Assembly: GCF_905163445.1 (NCBI RefSeq)
Contig: NC_053189.1
Location: 18,742,001-18,806,000, forward strand
Source: Pararge aegeria
Taxonomy: Eukaryota; Arthropoda; Insecta; Lepidoptera; Nymphalidae
Direction: 5' to 3'
DNA: 64,000 nt
Of this stretch, positions 35,801 through 47,500 are shown piece after piece. The stretch's first letter is position 1, and each line of letters starts with the position of its first letter. Under the pieces are notes generated by a model. It was not told the origin of the DNA, made no database searches, and saw only the letters and a program-made list of their open reading frames with translations. The translations under genes and the position numbers were made by a program.

Positions 35801-37360
35801 TAGTTAGTACCTGAATGTTTCACCTGTCGAAAATTCCTCACATTCAATTCATTTATTTGCACAGATTACGGCGGTACAAATGCCAGAAATGACGCTGCCA
35901 ATAAGAGATTTTCAAACTTCAAGTGGTTATCTTCAAAACAGAGCAAACAAACAGAAAAGAGCTGTGCACGCAAATCCCTTTGTGCCAAATATAGGTATAC
36001 TCAAAGTAGCCTCACCATATATTTCTAACATAAACACACAAAAACATTCCACATATATAACATATCACTCACATGTTTTCCTAAGCCATAGTTGTATGTG
36101 TGTCGGATCATGGGTATGTCGTCGAACAGGCGCAGCATGAGCCGCGCGCCGGATAGCCGCGACCCCGCCGTCTGCCACGCCTGCTCGCCACGCAAGCACC
36201 CATACAACTTGCAGGTGTAACAAGCTAGGCGGACTACCTGGAAACGTCATCTGATACTTTAACTAACTTGACATTTAAATACATCATTTATACAGACACA
36301 GGCAAAAGCAAGTGTCAATACTAATTTATTTAGTGTCGCTCTTAGGATTTACAAACTAAGGACATAAAAAAAATTACAGCAGTAAAGAAAGGTTTTAAAT
36401 AAATAATAATAATTTTCAGTATGAGAGTAGATGAATATAGCTAAATAAGTAGCTTCATTTAAGAGGCAACTCTTAAACTAATAAGTGAATTAAATTATTA
36501 CTAAAAGTTCAGAAAACAAAAACATTCATTTCATTTGCAATTTTTTTGATTTATTGAAATAATATTTAGATGACATGTCAAGATTGCTTACATTTTTTTA
36601 AACTCCTTAAGATTTAGTGTAATATAAGAATAGATAAAGATTGTAATACAATATTTCCTTTCAAATCAATCAATGACAGTGCTTGTAGTAACTTTTGATA
36701 GATGATTTGAAGACAATAACATTTTCTGATATTCAATCACTTGTAACTTTTTTATAAGGTTGAATATAACCGTACACACATTTTATTCCATATACCTATT
36801 TCGGGAAACAACAGTGGCAGGTTAACACATCATATCAGCCTGGAGGCTGCCCTTTTAATTATTCATAAGCTTACCTCATATAGTTCTGTTATTTAATGCA
36901 TCAATTTAAGAATAAATTATTATTAAGATACAGTTTTACCAATACCTATTTTATTAATTAGGTACTTAGATATTAGTTATTATTATGCATTCCATCATTC
37001 AACTTCATTAAAATATATTAGCTTAATATAATACTAAGTATTTGACATTTCCAATTGATTAAAGGAAATCTTGGTTAAATACATTGATGCTCATAAGAGT
37101 AATAAAAAATTTATTTATAATATGCACTTTATGTTAGTAGTATTTTCTTTTGAATTACAGAACTGTGCTATATAATTTGTACGTAATCTAGCTAATATTA
37201 TATAGGAAATGCAAAATGGTATGAAACAACAGGTTATTGACTGGTATTTCCACCTTTACACAGTTCAATACGAAGGCCGCGTTGTTTCCGCATAGTTTAC
37301 CTTGTCGCGCCCGTTATAACTATCCAATAATTCACAAACATCCTCCACAACTGACGACAT
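26888..37360 (-). CDS. PEX11G: Peroxisomal membrane protein 11C/gamma, paralogue 2 (complete, 4 exons)
   Basis: Minus-strand exons: 37360-37301 (MSSVVEDVCELLDSYNGRDK), 36237-36073, 30641-30454, 27152-26888 (TGA). Phases are 0, 0 and 2, exactly as in paralogue 1, and exon lengths are 60/165/188/265 against 57/165/185/259. The product is 225 residues. Marks: GRDKVVRLACYTCKL over the first junction, MLRLFDDIPMIRHTYNYGLG, then VLGVLANIVDQTFLPVEKAC, and CLPRGWLWG in the last exon. It keeps the family consensus better than paralogue 1, especially in exon 3. The last exon is very GC-rich. Intron 2 (30642-36072) is inflated by a MITE carrying a 4.2 kb LTR element, and intron 3 (27153-30453) holds another MITE copy. 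Its role is expected to be peroxisome elongation and division. Transcription starts divergently from SMG8. Confidence 0.9.
28092..28566. mobile_element. MITE, intact copy, in PEX11G-2 intron 3
   Basis: About 475 bp. Its ends are inverted: left gaagttatacttctttagcg, right cgctcaagaagtataacttc. The interior is shared with copies at 30685 and 55091. It has no coding capacity. Superfamily not assigned. Confidence 0.75.
31014..32052. repeat. Left LTR, 1039 bp
   Basis: Starts TG and ends CA. Contains, near 31666-31745, a segment resembling the reverse complement of the LINE 3' end found elsewhere in the window (aaaagagcaac, gtttcttgccag, cttctctgccgaag). It also has an AATAAA at 31667, possibly the LTR poly(A) signal if the element reads on the plus strand. 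Confidence 0.88.
33374..33588. repeat. Minisatellite of a 28-bp unit inside the LTR element
   Basis: About 7.6 units alternate between two versions, one with 'atatcaccagtgggtgatga' and one with 'atatcacttgagagtgatga'. Each unit is itself a short inverted repeat (atatcac/gtgat). Confidence 0.9.
34190..35228. repeat. Right LTR, 1039 bp
   Basis: Same length and, as far as read, the same sequence as the LTR at 31014-32052. It is followed by cgcgcgtatcc, which resumes the interrupted MITE. Confidence 0.88.
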
Positions 37361-38139
37361 TGTGCAATCAAAACTTTGTATCTTTTTAATCTACTGATAA
37401 GTTATCTTTGCTGGTTGAATTGTCAGCAGCACAAACACGTCTGATTGTGCAGATTTTTGTTTGGAAACTACTGCATTTCTCCATTCTCTTCGCAAAACTT
37501 GAGGGCCTTGATAGTGATATGATTTCGAAAGGTTAGCAAACGCCGAAAGCCACAGTGATTAACGCAACAGCTGAGTGAATGTCAAAATGTCAATGTTGGT
37601 TGTGGCGTTGTCAACAAAAAATGACACTGACAAAATGGAAAAGAACCGTTCAGAAACATGAATTTTAGAACAAGATAATCGAAGTATGAATCTCTCTCTT
37701 CCTTCCGTTCATGGAAAATGATAAGTATAATACGGCAAAACAAGACTTTTGTAGTAGAGCAATCTGCTGACTTTCTTGCCGGCTCTTCTCTGCCTTCCGA
37801 ACCGGCGGTGGTAGTCACTACAAAATACAAATAGACTGACTTGACGTTTCAGAAGAGCTTATAAACGAGGCCTACTTGACATAAATGAATTTTGAATTTA
37901 AATTTTGAGTAGTTAATTTTGATACCCTTTAGTCACCAGAGTCTGTGATCACTGATCACAATTATTCACAGCTGTCATACGCCTTACAAATGAATATAAA
38001 ACACTGTAGACATGGTTGTACTGTGATATACCTTTGCCTTTTCCCTACGGGGAAGAATAAAAAAAAAAAATCAGATGTCATAACAAATGGAAATCGGAAA
38101 ATCGTGGATTTAAGATTATTTCCTTTAATATGATTAAAA
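37361..38139. promoter_or_regulatory. Divergent promoter interval between PEX11G-2 and SMG8
   Basis: The 779 bases separate the start codons of two divergent genes, so both promoters and 5' UTRs must lie here. No TATA box at a convincing position was seen. A LINE 3'-end remnant occupies about 37740-37912, which leaves roughly 380 bases for PEX11G-2 and 230 for SMG8. The assignment is inferred from gene orientation only. Confidence 0.55.
37740..37912 (+). repeat. LINE 3'-end fragment, inverted, in the PEX11G-2/SMG8 promoter interval
   Basis: Reads tttcttgccggctcttctct, ttccgaaccggcggtggtag and cttgacgtttcagaagagct, the complement of the LINE 3' end at 11221, ending in taaatgaattttgaattt. Confidence 0.75.
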
Positions 38140-41100
38140 ATGACAAACATATTCTCAATATCCGATATTCCTGAGTTCTCGAAGAAAGATCGTATTGTGG
38201 TTGTCGGTGTAATCGGAAAATCGCCGTACCGGTACCCCAACAAAACATCCCCGCTCTTGCCGGCTGTTCATTGTGAAGAAGTTAGTACTTTTTTAAATAT
38301 TTTGAAAACTTTTACGTTAGGGCCTCTCGCTTTTGAGGTGCTTTCGTAAGATTAAAAACTGTAACCCTGTGATATGGATCCATGTTTGATATGCCACAAC
38401 TTATAGATGTGGCATATAAAAAAGAACCTATTATCTGAGCATTCATCTATAATTAGTCTGAAAAATGTAAACTTAAGGTAAATTATAACACATTTGATTA
38501 ATGAAATCCACTTATATTTTTAGAACGGAATAGAATGCCACTGGGATGAAAGAAAGAGCATCCTCTATCTCCATGCAGTCACATATCTAGATACCAAGAG
38601 GCTGGTATCCCTGGCATCAGAACTAGATGAAGACTCAAAGAGTACAGTCAAAGATGCAGATGCAGCACACTGGCTGGTGGCTTCTGGAGAGCTAGCAATG
38701 GAGTCATGCAGAGCTATAGCATTGATCTTCCACCTCTGTCACATTGTGGTGCTGTCGTCGCCAACTCCTGTGTTTGATCTAGGATACTTGCAGTTATTTA
38801 AGGCTGTTGATGGATATCGGTAAGCAGACAGCAGATTTCTATAAGCTTCAAAATTCAATTGTCATCAAGAAATTTACCAATTAGTAACTGCCATGTATGG
38901 AATGTATTTTTATACATTTGTTAAACTTTTGCAATATTACCTTTGGCATCATGCCTTCCTAAGACAATATGCTTATTACTAATTTATATCCATTTCCAGT
39001 CAGTTCATTGTTTATGTCCACTTTTTATTTATAATTTAATGTTTTGTTATAAAGATTAATTTGTTATTTAAGTATATTGCGAAGCTACTGTTAGTATACC
39101 TATTTCTTTAAATGGAAAGTTTCATGTGGTGTAAGTTTGTATATTGATAGGACAGGTCTTTTTTGTATTCCAGCCAGCCTTACCCTTGCTGAATGTTTAG
39201 CCGAAAAATAAACCTCTACCAAATATTGTTTAATTTTTTATTGTTTTTGACAAAATGTTTTGGTCTACTTAGTGTTTGCTACTTTTTGATATTTAAAATT
39301 CAGTCATTATTTGCAGGGCTGAACTTATCGCAGCAACCACGGAGGCTCTGCTACGCAGCGCAGCTGGAGGGGCATGGGACACCCACGGGCGGCCATGTTG
39401 CCCACGTTTGCTTTTCCATTTCCGGCGCGCGCCCGCTCCACTACGGCGTGCCCCCGCTGCGCTGAAAAGGCTTGAGCACTCTGTAGAGGACCAGATCTAT
39501 TTCATACTGAGGAAGGCCAGAATTATCACTAATGTTTGGTAAGATTTTTAAACAAGTGTGATAAGTATTCTTCCAAGAGAGAAGAGACCTTTGCCCAACC
39601 CTGGGACATTATTGATGAGTTTCATGATATTCATAATGATGATATACATTTTTTTTATTCCACTCTATTTGAGTAGCCCTTAGAATGTTTCAGGGGCCAG
39701 CAAACCCAGCACTGAAAGAATACTTTTGGTAGCATGTTATACCTCATCAAGTTTAAAAACCTGCATTTGAACCACTGCTTTTTAATAAATAAATTATTTA
39801 TGCATTGCAACTGAATAGGTAAATGTTGATGAAGTCTAAGATCATAGTGGGCTGTGTTAAGGGTATGAATACTATTTTAAACTGATACCTGGTGGTTACT
39901 ATGCAACATCGTAATGCCAAATCACGTCATCCCACTGCAAACACACTGGCCATTGCACTGGCAGAGGACAGCCTCCATTGTCCTATTCTAAATTAACTGA
40001 TAAACAGTCATTTAGCCCAGCGGCCAACAGTGCTGTGACTGACGTAACTACCACCACCCACTTTCTTGTTTATTATATGAATTTAAATTTGTTCCAGTGC
40101 AAAATCCCTCTTTGCAATTCCCAAAAACGAGGAATTCGTATACATGAGTTCCGATGCGGACACAGGCAATGCTCGCGACGTTAGCTCCCTCATCAGAGGG
40201 CTGGTTCACCTGTGTACAGGAACAGAGCCCGATCCTGCACCTCAGAGGTCATTCCGCCAGTTCCTCCAGAGTCACTTAGACCTGGCCTTTGGTGAGGGCT
40301 TTGATGACAATGTGGGGAAGTATGCAATGAGCACTTCTTTCTTTGAGGTAAGGTAGCCGATTGAATCCTTCAAATTTGTAGTGTTTAAATAACGTTAATC
40401 AGATTAAATTTATTTCGCTTTAGAACCTTCCAAGAAGATCAATAGTTTTGATACTCGAAAGGTATAAGTTCTGTTATCTTAAAAAATAGGAACAATACGA
40501 TTGTTTTTTAAGCTACTAACTAAAACCTAGAATTTAAAGAAACCTATGGTAACGGTTGCGGGCGTTCACTTATGGATTTCGATATCCGTGTCCGGGTGTT
40601 CCGAGTTCATGAAATGCAAGAAATGACAGTGGCTGCCACCGCCTGAGTAGGGAAAGCGCTATACGTAGCATACACTTTTATTCATTGTCAAATTCCTTAT
40701 TCAGCTACCGAGCGCATCATCTTGGCGCGCGGCGGCTCGGGCCCTCGCGCCGATATACCTGCAGTCGCCGCCTCCCGAGGCGCAAGAGGCCGGCGGGGCC
40801 CTGTTCGACGCGCTCGCGACTGACGTGCGATTCTCACAAGCTAGGTGCGCCAAGGTAACGGTCCTCATCGCCTTGTGACTGGATAGGTGACTGATTCTTT
40901 AATGCAATCTTTGCTACTCTCTAGCATCCTTTCGATAGCATGGCCTTCCAGTCGAGGTACGATAAATTCGGAGCTCGAGTAATCATTGCGATATATCATT
41001 GTGTTTCAGGTGCTTCCCATCGCACAAGCTTCGTACGCGGAAGGCTTGCCGGCTCACTATTCCAGCCAACACCACGTGCACAAGGTATGCATATTTTCCT

Positions 41101-44100
41101 AAGGAATTATTTGTAGGAAGAAATCTTTTTATGTATTTATTCAATTACAATTTCATTACAATGTCATAACAATTACATAATTATTATACTTTTTGAAATG
41201 GAACCCTGTGAGGTTGCTTTAACCAGATTGAAAGGCGGACTTATTATTTTATAATATAAATAAATGTTAAGGTGTTTGTGAGTTACTACTTGTAAGTGTT
41301 ATGAGAAATTTCTGCAAATATACAACGTGTAACAGAACTACGAAATCATATTGAAGGATGCATAAGTATTTTTATGTTTATGCACCTAAAACTTACAATA
41401 CACAAGCAATTAAAAAAACAATAAACTGTATATTTAATAAGGAATCACCCGGTAAAAATATTAAATTAAAAGAAGCATATTTATTTTTCACTACTTAAAA
41501 TATTTTGAACTACGAGTATATGCATATTTATAATTCTGCATATTTATAAGTGTTTACTTATGACGACCCCATTGAAGATAACAGACTGACATGTGCAAAG
41601 TAACTACGCTACTAAAGTGACTAATAAAGTGCTAGGAGTAGCATGATTTTAATTTTGCATGTGATGTTAGGGCTGTATCTGATTTATTTCAGTAAAAACT
41701 ATGGCAGTGGTTTACTCAAAAACTATAAGGTTTTCGGTTTCGCAGATGAGTCTCAGAGACAGTACATAATGTACCTTTCAAGCCTGTGAAGCATTATTTT
41801 GGTTTTCATTTACACGTTGTATAAGTCTAGAGTTATGATTAAAGTATAAAGATTCATTAATTCTTATACTTAGACTTGGGCAATCTGCTCGGCTCCATTC
41901 TACAGAACTATTCTGCTGATTCTTGCGGAATTGAGTAACAAATGTACTGGAAAAATTGTTCACTTGATTCGATTGGTGTCACGAAAGTTAAATATGTTAA
42001 ATATGCTCTACTTATTATAGAGAATAAAATATATCATAAAAATGTATATATAGTGGACCCCCGGTAGTCCGTTAAACATTTTGCAGGGCAGTGTCGAACT
42101 ATCGAATTCGTCGGATTATAGAGTACTGCCTAAGACCCCCTATAGTCCGGATTTTTTTACAAAAGAGTACCTTGTAATCCGACAAATTACAGATCCAATG
42201 ATAAGATTCTTTATACATACATATTATATATACATATGTACATATATATGTACTCTGAAATACTAATTATACTGCATTATGTATATCAAATAATAATCAA
42301 AAACTATGAATCAATTATGTAGTTTAAGAAGCATGCAAATATTCATCAATTTTTTTTTGTTTAACAGTTTAACGGATTACAGGGGGCGCCGGATTAGACA
42401 GGGGCCGGACTACCGGGGGTCCACTGTATATCATAAATCTTACATTTATTATATCGATTTCTGTGTATGATACAACCGCACTTGTACAAAGATTCATTCA
42501 TAAAAGTTAATACTAATGAACGTAAAATAAAAAAATACACTATCCCTCGACAACTTAAGTATCTTAGTTGCGGTACAGCGACCTGTCCCGATAGCTGGTG
42601 CCGATCTATCATCGCAACACATTTGGAACTAGAGTTACTGAATCCGAAAGCAAAGCACGTTGTCCACGGACTTGTACTGCAGCAGTTTAATTTGTACGAG
42701 ATAAACACCTGACCTTGAATTGTTCGTGGCTGCTGTGAGGCCTGCTCCTTGCGCCCAGCTCGTAGTGTGTGCGCAGGTGGGCGTGGCGCTGGGCGTGGTG
42801 GAGGCCATGGCGCGCGGGCCGCTGGCGGGCGCGGCGCGCGCGCGCCTCACCGCGGCGTGCGCGGCCACGTGGCGCACGCGCACGCTGTGCGAGGCGCCGT
42901 CTCTCACCGGCCACCCGTGCACGCACCCGCACCAGTGAGACACTACTTCACCTTTCTGTTCCATTGTTCGAAGTCGATGCGTAATGGTGGTCGACCTTCA
43001 GTGACCACCATGAAGAAATTAAAGAGAATTATTAAAAGGAGAAGAATCCAAGTACTCAGATCTTCATTTATAATATAAGTAGAGTGTATTATTTCAACAG
43101 CGAAGATGTCTTTAAACACCCAAATTGAAAACCAAATAATAATCCGTCCAGCTATTTTAGCATGAACATAGGCATGATAACGAAATTTTCTTTTAAGATC
43201 TAACTCATAAGCATGGTACATATTTATAGATAAAAAGTAGGCCAGCCCGTAAATACTCTATTCTAAAAAAAATCCCATAGTAATTAAGAGTATTTTAATC
43301 TGGTTATTTCAATAAATCCTCTGTCACCCAGCGATAGCTCGAAGGAGCACTCGTCGGGCGTCCGCTACATAAGCGCGTGCAACTGCGGCCGAACCAAATG
43401 TTCGCGCGAGGACCCCTACACCGTCAAACAGGCGAACTACACCTTCTACACTTATGCAGCGGAGGAGTGCGGAGTCTGCAACACTTTGCAGAGCATCGAG
43501 TTTCCTATCTTCCAACCCTCAACCCCGAGTTTCAGGTGACAAACTTCATTATCTCCTTTTTAGTTTCAACAATTAATTTTCCAGACTTTCCTGGCTGCTG
43601 TTAACATAGAGTATTTCTGGCCAGAAAAACAGATAAATGCACCAAGGCATGAAAGTAAAGCTCGAATAGCCACTTGTCTTTTAGAATTAGAAAGCCCTAA
43701 TTCTAATTGTTGTCTTGTGTAATTGTTTAGTTTCACTTTTGTTCAACCATAGATTTGCAAGAAACTTAATTCGAAGTCATTTTCCAAAACTATATGAACT
43801 TCTCAGGGTTCTGGTATGTATTTAGTAACTAACATTGTCTTCTATCTATGAACCCACAGAGCGGCATCAGTAAAAGGTGCCGTGGAAGCCAACGCGCTAG
43901 CTGAGGACAAAGAAGTAGAGCAGGAGGAAGAGAGCGAGGCGCCCGCCCCTCCCTCGCCCACCTCCCCGCGCTCGTCGTGGTCGCCCCCCGACGAGCTGTC
44001 CCCCGGCTCCGCGGCCGACGAGGAGGAGGACGAGCCCGCGGCGTGCAGCGACGCCGGGATCGAGCTCGTCACCGTGCAGGAGCCCAGCGCGCCCGGTGAG

Positions 44101-46610
44101 TGGGCCTTCCGGCTGCGTAGCTCGATGCAAACAACTCGTGGTTATCAGACTTCTGGCACACTATCCGTATGAACTTCAATCGTCTAGACTCTAGCCTCCA
44201 GCCTGACTGCGCTATATAATATGTCGAAGCATCATTTTTAGAATTGATCGAGATCATTACCGAAAACTCTGTGTCTTGAACAAAATTTTCAAGGTCAAAA
44301 GAATTTTTCCAGTAAAGACAATGCAATAAAAGGGTGGAAGACACCATGTAATTCACACCGTTCCCGGGGTAAAGCTCAATGGGTCGTTCACGGCAGAGAA
44401 AGCGATCAGCCGGCAGCCGTCCACCACGGAGTACCTGCCCGGCATGCCGCACGCGGGCAGCCCGGCGGGCCTGCTGCCCGCGTTCCCCAGCTGGGCGCTG
44501 CTGTGCCTGGGCGCGTCGTCGCTGTACTCGCACAGCGCGGGGCTGCCCGAGCACCTGCAGCCCGGCTTCCTGCCGCACACCAACTTCCTGCTGCCCTGGG
44601 ACTGCGCCGTGCGCGCCGAGCCGCCCGCCGGCCGCGGCCGCGCGCGCGCCAAGCCCGCGCACTGCCTCACCGTCAAGATCTTCATCGGCTTCGAGTACGA
44701 GTGTCCGCGCGGCCACAGGTACGGCGCGCTTGACCATTTTTCCCCTTCCATAAAGTTCCATAAACATGTAGCTGGATGGCCTGGTTATTTATTACGCACC
44801 ACGAGCCCAGTGGGCCCAGTTTTTAGGCACTCTGTTTGTGGTGACTCTACCATCGGTTCGGAAGGCAGATTCCACCGAGATGAGCCAGCAAGAAACTCAG
44901 CAAATTGCTCTTTTTCAATATCATTTTACAGTTTACAATATGAGCGGCCTTGTCGTTAAGAAATTCATCAATCGTATAGCAACCACGATTTATTAAATGT
45001 GTTTTAACATTTTGTTTAAACTCATGCATTCACAGGTCCAAAATTACCGTGGAAATGCCTCCGACACCTTTCGCAAACGATATGCAGATGTGACTAACTT
45101 ATATCCATTTCGAGTAAGGCGGTTGTTTGGTTAAGGTGTTGTTTTCGTTTATAAAGAGACATTTTTTATCTTACAAATACTATATTGTTATCGATATATT
45201 GTGAGGCTACCGTAAGTATGCCTATTTCTTAAAATTTTTCACGGAATGATTCACGTGGTTTAAGTTCAGACCGCACAGCTCTTTTCTGCAATATAGTTTC
45301 AATATCAGCAGCTTTGCCCCATAATAAGATCCCGTAAGACATCACACTATGAAAGTACGCAAAGGTAAACAAGTCTTGCTGTTTCTACGTCAGTAATCTG
45401 TCTAATTTTCCTGACAACGTAGGCAGCCGAGCTTAGTTTAGAAGCTTACAATCACAGGACATGTCTAGAAAAAGTGTGGAATCTTCCATTTTTAGTGATT
45501 CTCTATTTATTATTATACTTTATTAACTTTCTTTGCATTTGGTAAAATAAATTCGTGTGGAATTTATTTTAATTAAAAATTAATTAAATTAATTAAATTA
45601 ATTTTTTTTTTTTCCATTTAAAAGTAAATTATTGACAGTAAACCAGTGCGACACATGCGACATAGCACGGCTTACATTGTCAGAGTTATCTCTACCTCTA
45701 TCAGTTTTTAAAATTAGAGATGTATCGTCTGCAAACAGTACAATGTCACAAGTTTCAGTGACATGGTGTGGTAGATCATTTATATACACCAAAAATAGAA
45801 AGGGACCCAAAATTGGACAATAGAATAGTTTTTCTGTCGAGATATAAAGTATGCTATGTCCATCCATATGAAATCCATCGTAGTCTAGAATGGTCGCCGA
45901 GGTCACCGAGGTTTCGCTTTAAATTGACTCCAGTTGCGTTGCGTCCGACTTTGTACCTTTTACTACTGAGAACCTTCTCTAGACATTTTGACTATTGTTT
46001 TAATTTCTTTGTTAGTTTCGTACAAATGTATTGATAGATGTAGGAGCATGTCACGTTTTCATGCGCAGTGGTGAACTTTAAGGTCCTAGTAATAAGATTC
46101 GGTGTAACAATAGGTTCACATAGCTTACCGAGACAAACTCACGCAGGTTCATGATGTCGTCGCCGGACAGCGTGGTGTCGGGCGGCGGCGCGTGGGGGCG
46201 CGAGACGGGCGCGGGGCTGGCGGCCGGCGCGCGCCTGGCCTCCAGCGCCATGCCGCTGCAGGCGCCGTGCCTGTGCCGCGCGCACGTGCTGGCGCAGCTG
46301 GCGCGCCTGCACGTCGTCACGCCCAAGGCGTCCGTGCACGTCACGCTGGACCCCAAGGTAGGCCCCGCGGGCGGGCGCGCCTGCTCGCACGGCGCTCAGT
46401 GCTGACGGTGTCCCGCAGGTGCAGCCGGCGCCCGGGCGGCCGGTGTTCACGCCGCTGGGCGGTGGCGCGGCGCCGATCCGGCTGAGCGCGTCGGCCTACT
46501 GGGTGCTGCGGTTCCCGCTGGTGTTCGCGGACGAGCGCGGCTGCATCCCGCGCGCGCGCTCGCACGCCACCGGCACCGTGCTGGCTCCCATGTTCGGCCT
46601 GCAGGAGTGA
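38140..46610 (+). CDS. SMG8: Nonsense-mediated mRNA decay factor SMG8 (complete, 12 exons)
   Basis: Exons: 38140-38280, 38524-38819, 39317-39538, 40098-40347, 40705-40854, 41010-41084, 42777-42934, 43332-43535, 43860-44095, 44397-44718, 46147-46357, 46419-46610 (TGA). All phases agree; product 818 residues, shorter than the roughly 990 of the human protein. Diagnostic segments: RIVVVGVIGKSPYRYPN near the N-terminus (G-like domain), LKRLEHSVEDQIYFILRKAR in exon 3, RSFRQFLQSHLDLAFGEGFD in exon 4, and the Cys-rich CNCGRTKCSREDPYTVKQAN with later CGVC in exon 8. The C-terminal part includes PEHLQPGFLPHTNFLLPWD and FIGFEYECPRGHR. SMG8, with SMG9, binds and restrains the SMG1 kinase that phosphorylates UPF1. 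Exon 9 encodes a Ser/Pro/acidic linker (EEESEAPAPPSP and more) that is probably disordered. An AATAAA at 46723-46728 is the likely poly(A) signal. Confidence 0.92.
42051..42426. mobile_element. Pogo-like MITE in SMG8 intron 6
   Basis: Terminal inverted repeats of about 20 bp (agtggacccccggtagtccg and its complement) flanked by TA on both sides, as expected of Tc1/mariner-superfamily pogo/Tigger elements. It is 376 bp with no transposase frame. Repeated 'cggatta' motifs lie inside both ends. Confidence 0.85.
44815..45830 (-). mobile_element. Truncated LINE of the same type in SMG8 intron 10
   Basis: The minus-strand frame at 45598-45906 reads GPFLFLVYINDLPHHV and LFADDTSLILKTDRG. Downstream sequence is colinear with the LINE at 11221, with many breaks. 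Both copies lie on the minus strand within plus-strand genes. Confidence 0.78.
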
Positions 46611-46722
46611 GCGGGACACCCTGCACTCAAGTAACCATTCACTCCTTCCGATCGAAACAAAATCTTTAAATAAGTCAGTCGTAGCGTGGTAGTTTTCTAA
46701 TATCGATACGCTTGACGTCGCG

Positions 46723-46728
46723 AATAAA
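46723..46728 (+). promoter_or_regulatory. Poly(A) signal, SMG8
   Basis: Canonical AATAAA 113 bases after the stop codon. Confidence 0.6.
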
Positions 46729-47335
46729 ATGGTACTTATCCCCATTGTATTAAAACTCAAATTTATTCTACAATTCTTCAGCAAGCGCTTTTGGCTATAC
46801 ATTTTCGGTGCTTAATGATCAGGGACCAAAGAAGAGTCTAAAACAGAATACAAAAAATATACTAAACGTTTGGAATAGCAAAGATTTGTAACAGTATCGA
46901 TAGTCCAAGTCGTAAACAAGTCCAATAAACACAGTATCAAGAATAAATGCAAAAACGATAGCGCCACAAAAAGCAGAATAACTAGCTAGGCCGTATAAAA
47001 ATCCTGCCTGCTATCATTTGTAAAACACTTTTATATTTACTTTATTGAAAATCTGTACTGAACTGCTAATCGTAGATAGTGTTTGTTTTATGTATCCGAA
47101 TGCTTCGGAAAAAGCAAAATGCTAATTTCCGCTGTTAAAACAGCTATCCCTACTCCTAACCATATTGATAAGAATATATTATTATAGGTCTCCAGAATAA
47201 AGGCACTAAAACGCCTCACTTAAATGAACTTTATTGTTCTCCTATTAAGTTGTATAACTTAATTACAACAATACATTGTTGCAATGGTTGCAGTCTGAAG
47301 AGCGTGACTGCCGGCGTACTTACAAGCACCTACTA

Positions 47336-47440
47336 TTGGACAGAAGCAGGCGTTACTTTGCGGAAAAGAGTATAGCAAATCAAGCTTAATTTTCATAATA
47401 TATCATGGAGTTCCGCAAAGTAACGCCTGCTTCTATCCAA
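47336..47440. mobile_element. 105-bp foldback MITE
   Basis: The first and last 30 bases are inverted repeats with one mismatch (ttggacagaagcaggcgtta / taacgcctgcttctatccaa), leaving a 45-base loop. A related sequence occurs at 15237-15562. Confidence 0.85.
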
Positions 47441-47444
47441 GGTT

Positions 47445-47500
47445 TTCCGCTTACCATCAGGTGGGCCATCTCCTTTGTCCGTCAATTATTACTATTTAAA
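47445..47500. repeat. Interspersed repeat tail, third copy
   Basis: 'ttaccatcaggtgggccatc' then 'gtccgtcaattattactatt', the same family as at 9720. It directly follows the 47336 MITE. Confidence 0.6.

Noticed and set aside
44069..44767. 232-codon minus-strand open frame
   Set aside because: It is the complement of SMG8 exon 10 and its GC-rich codons; the plus-strand exon has correct splice sites and SMG8 homology.
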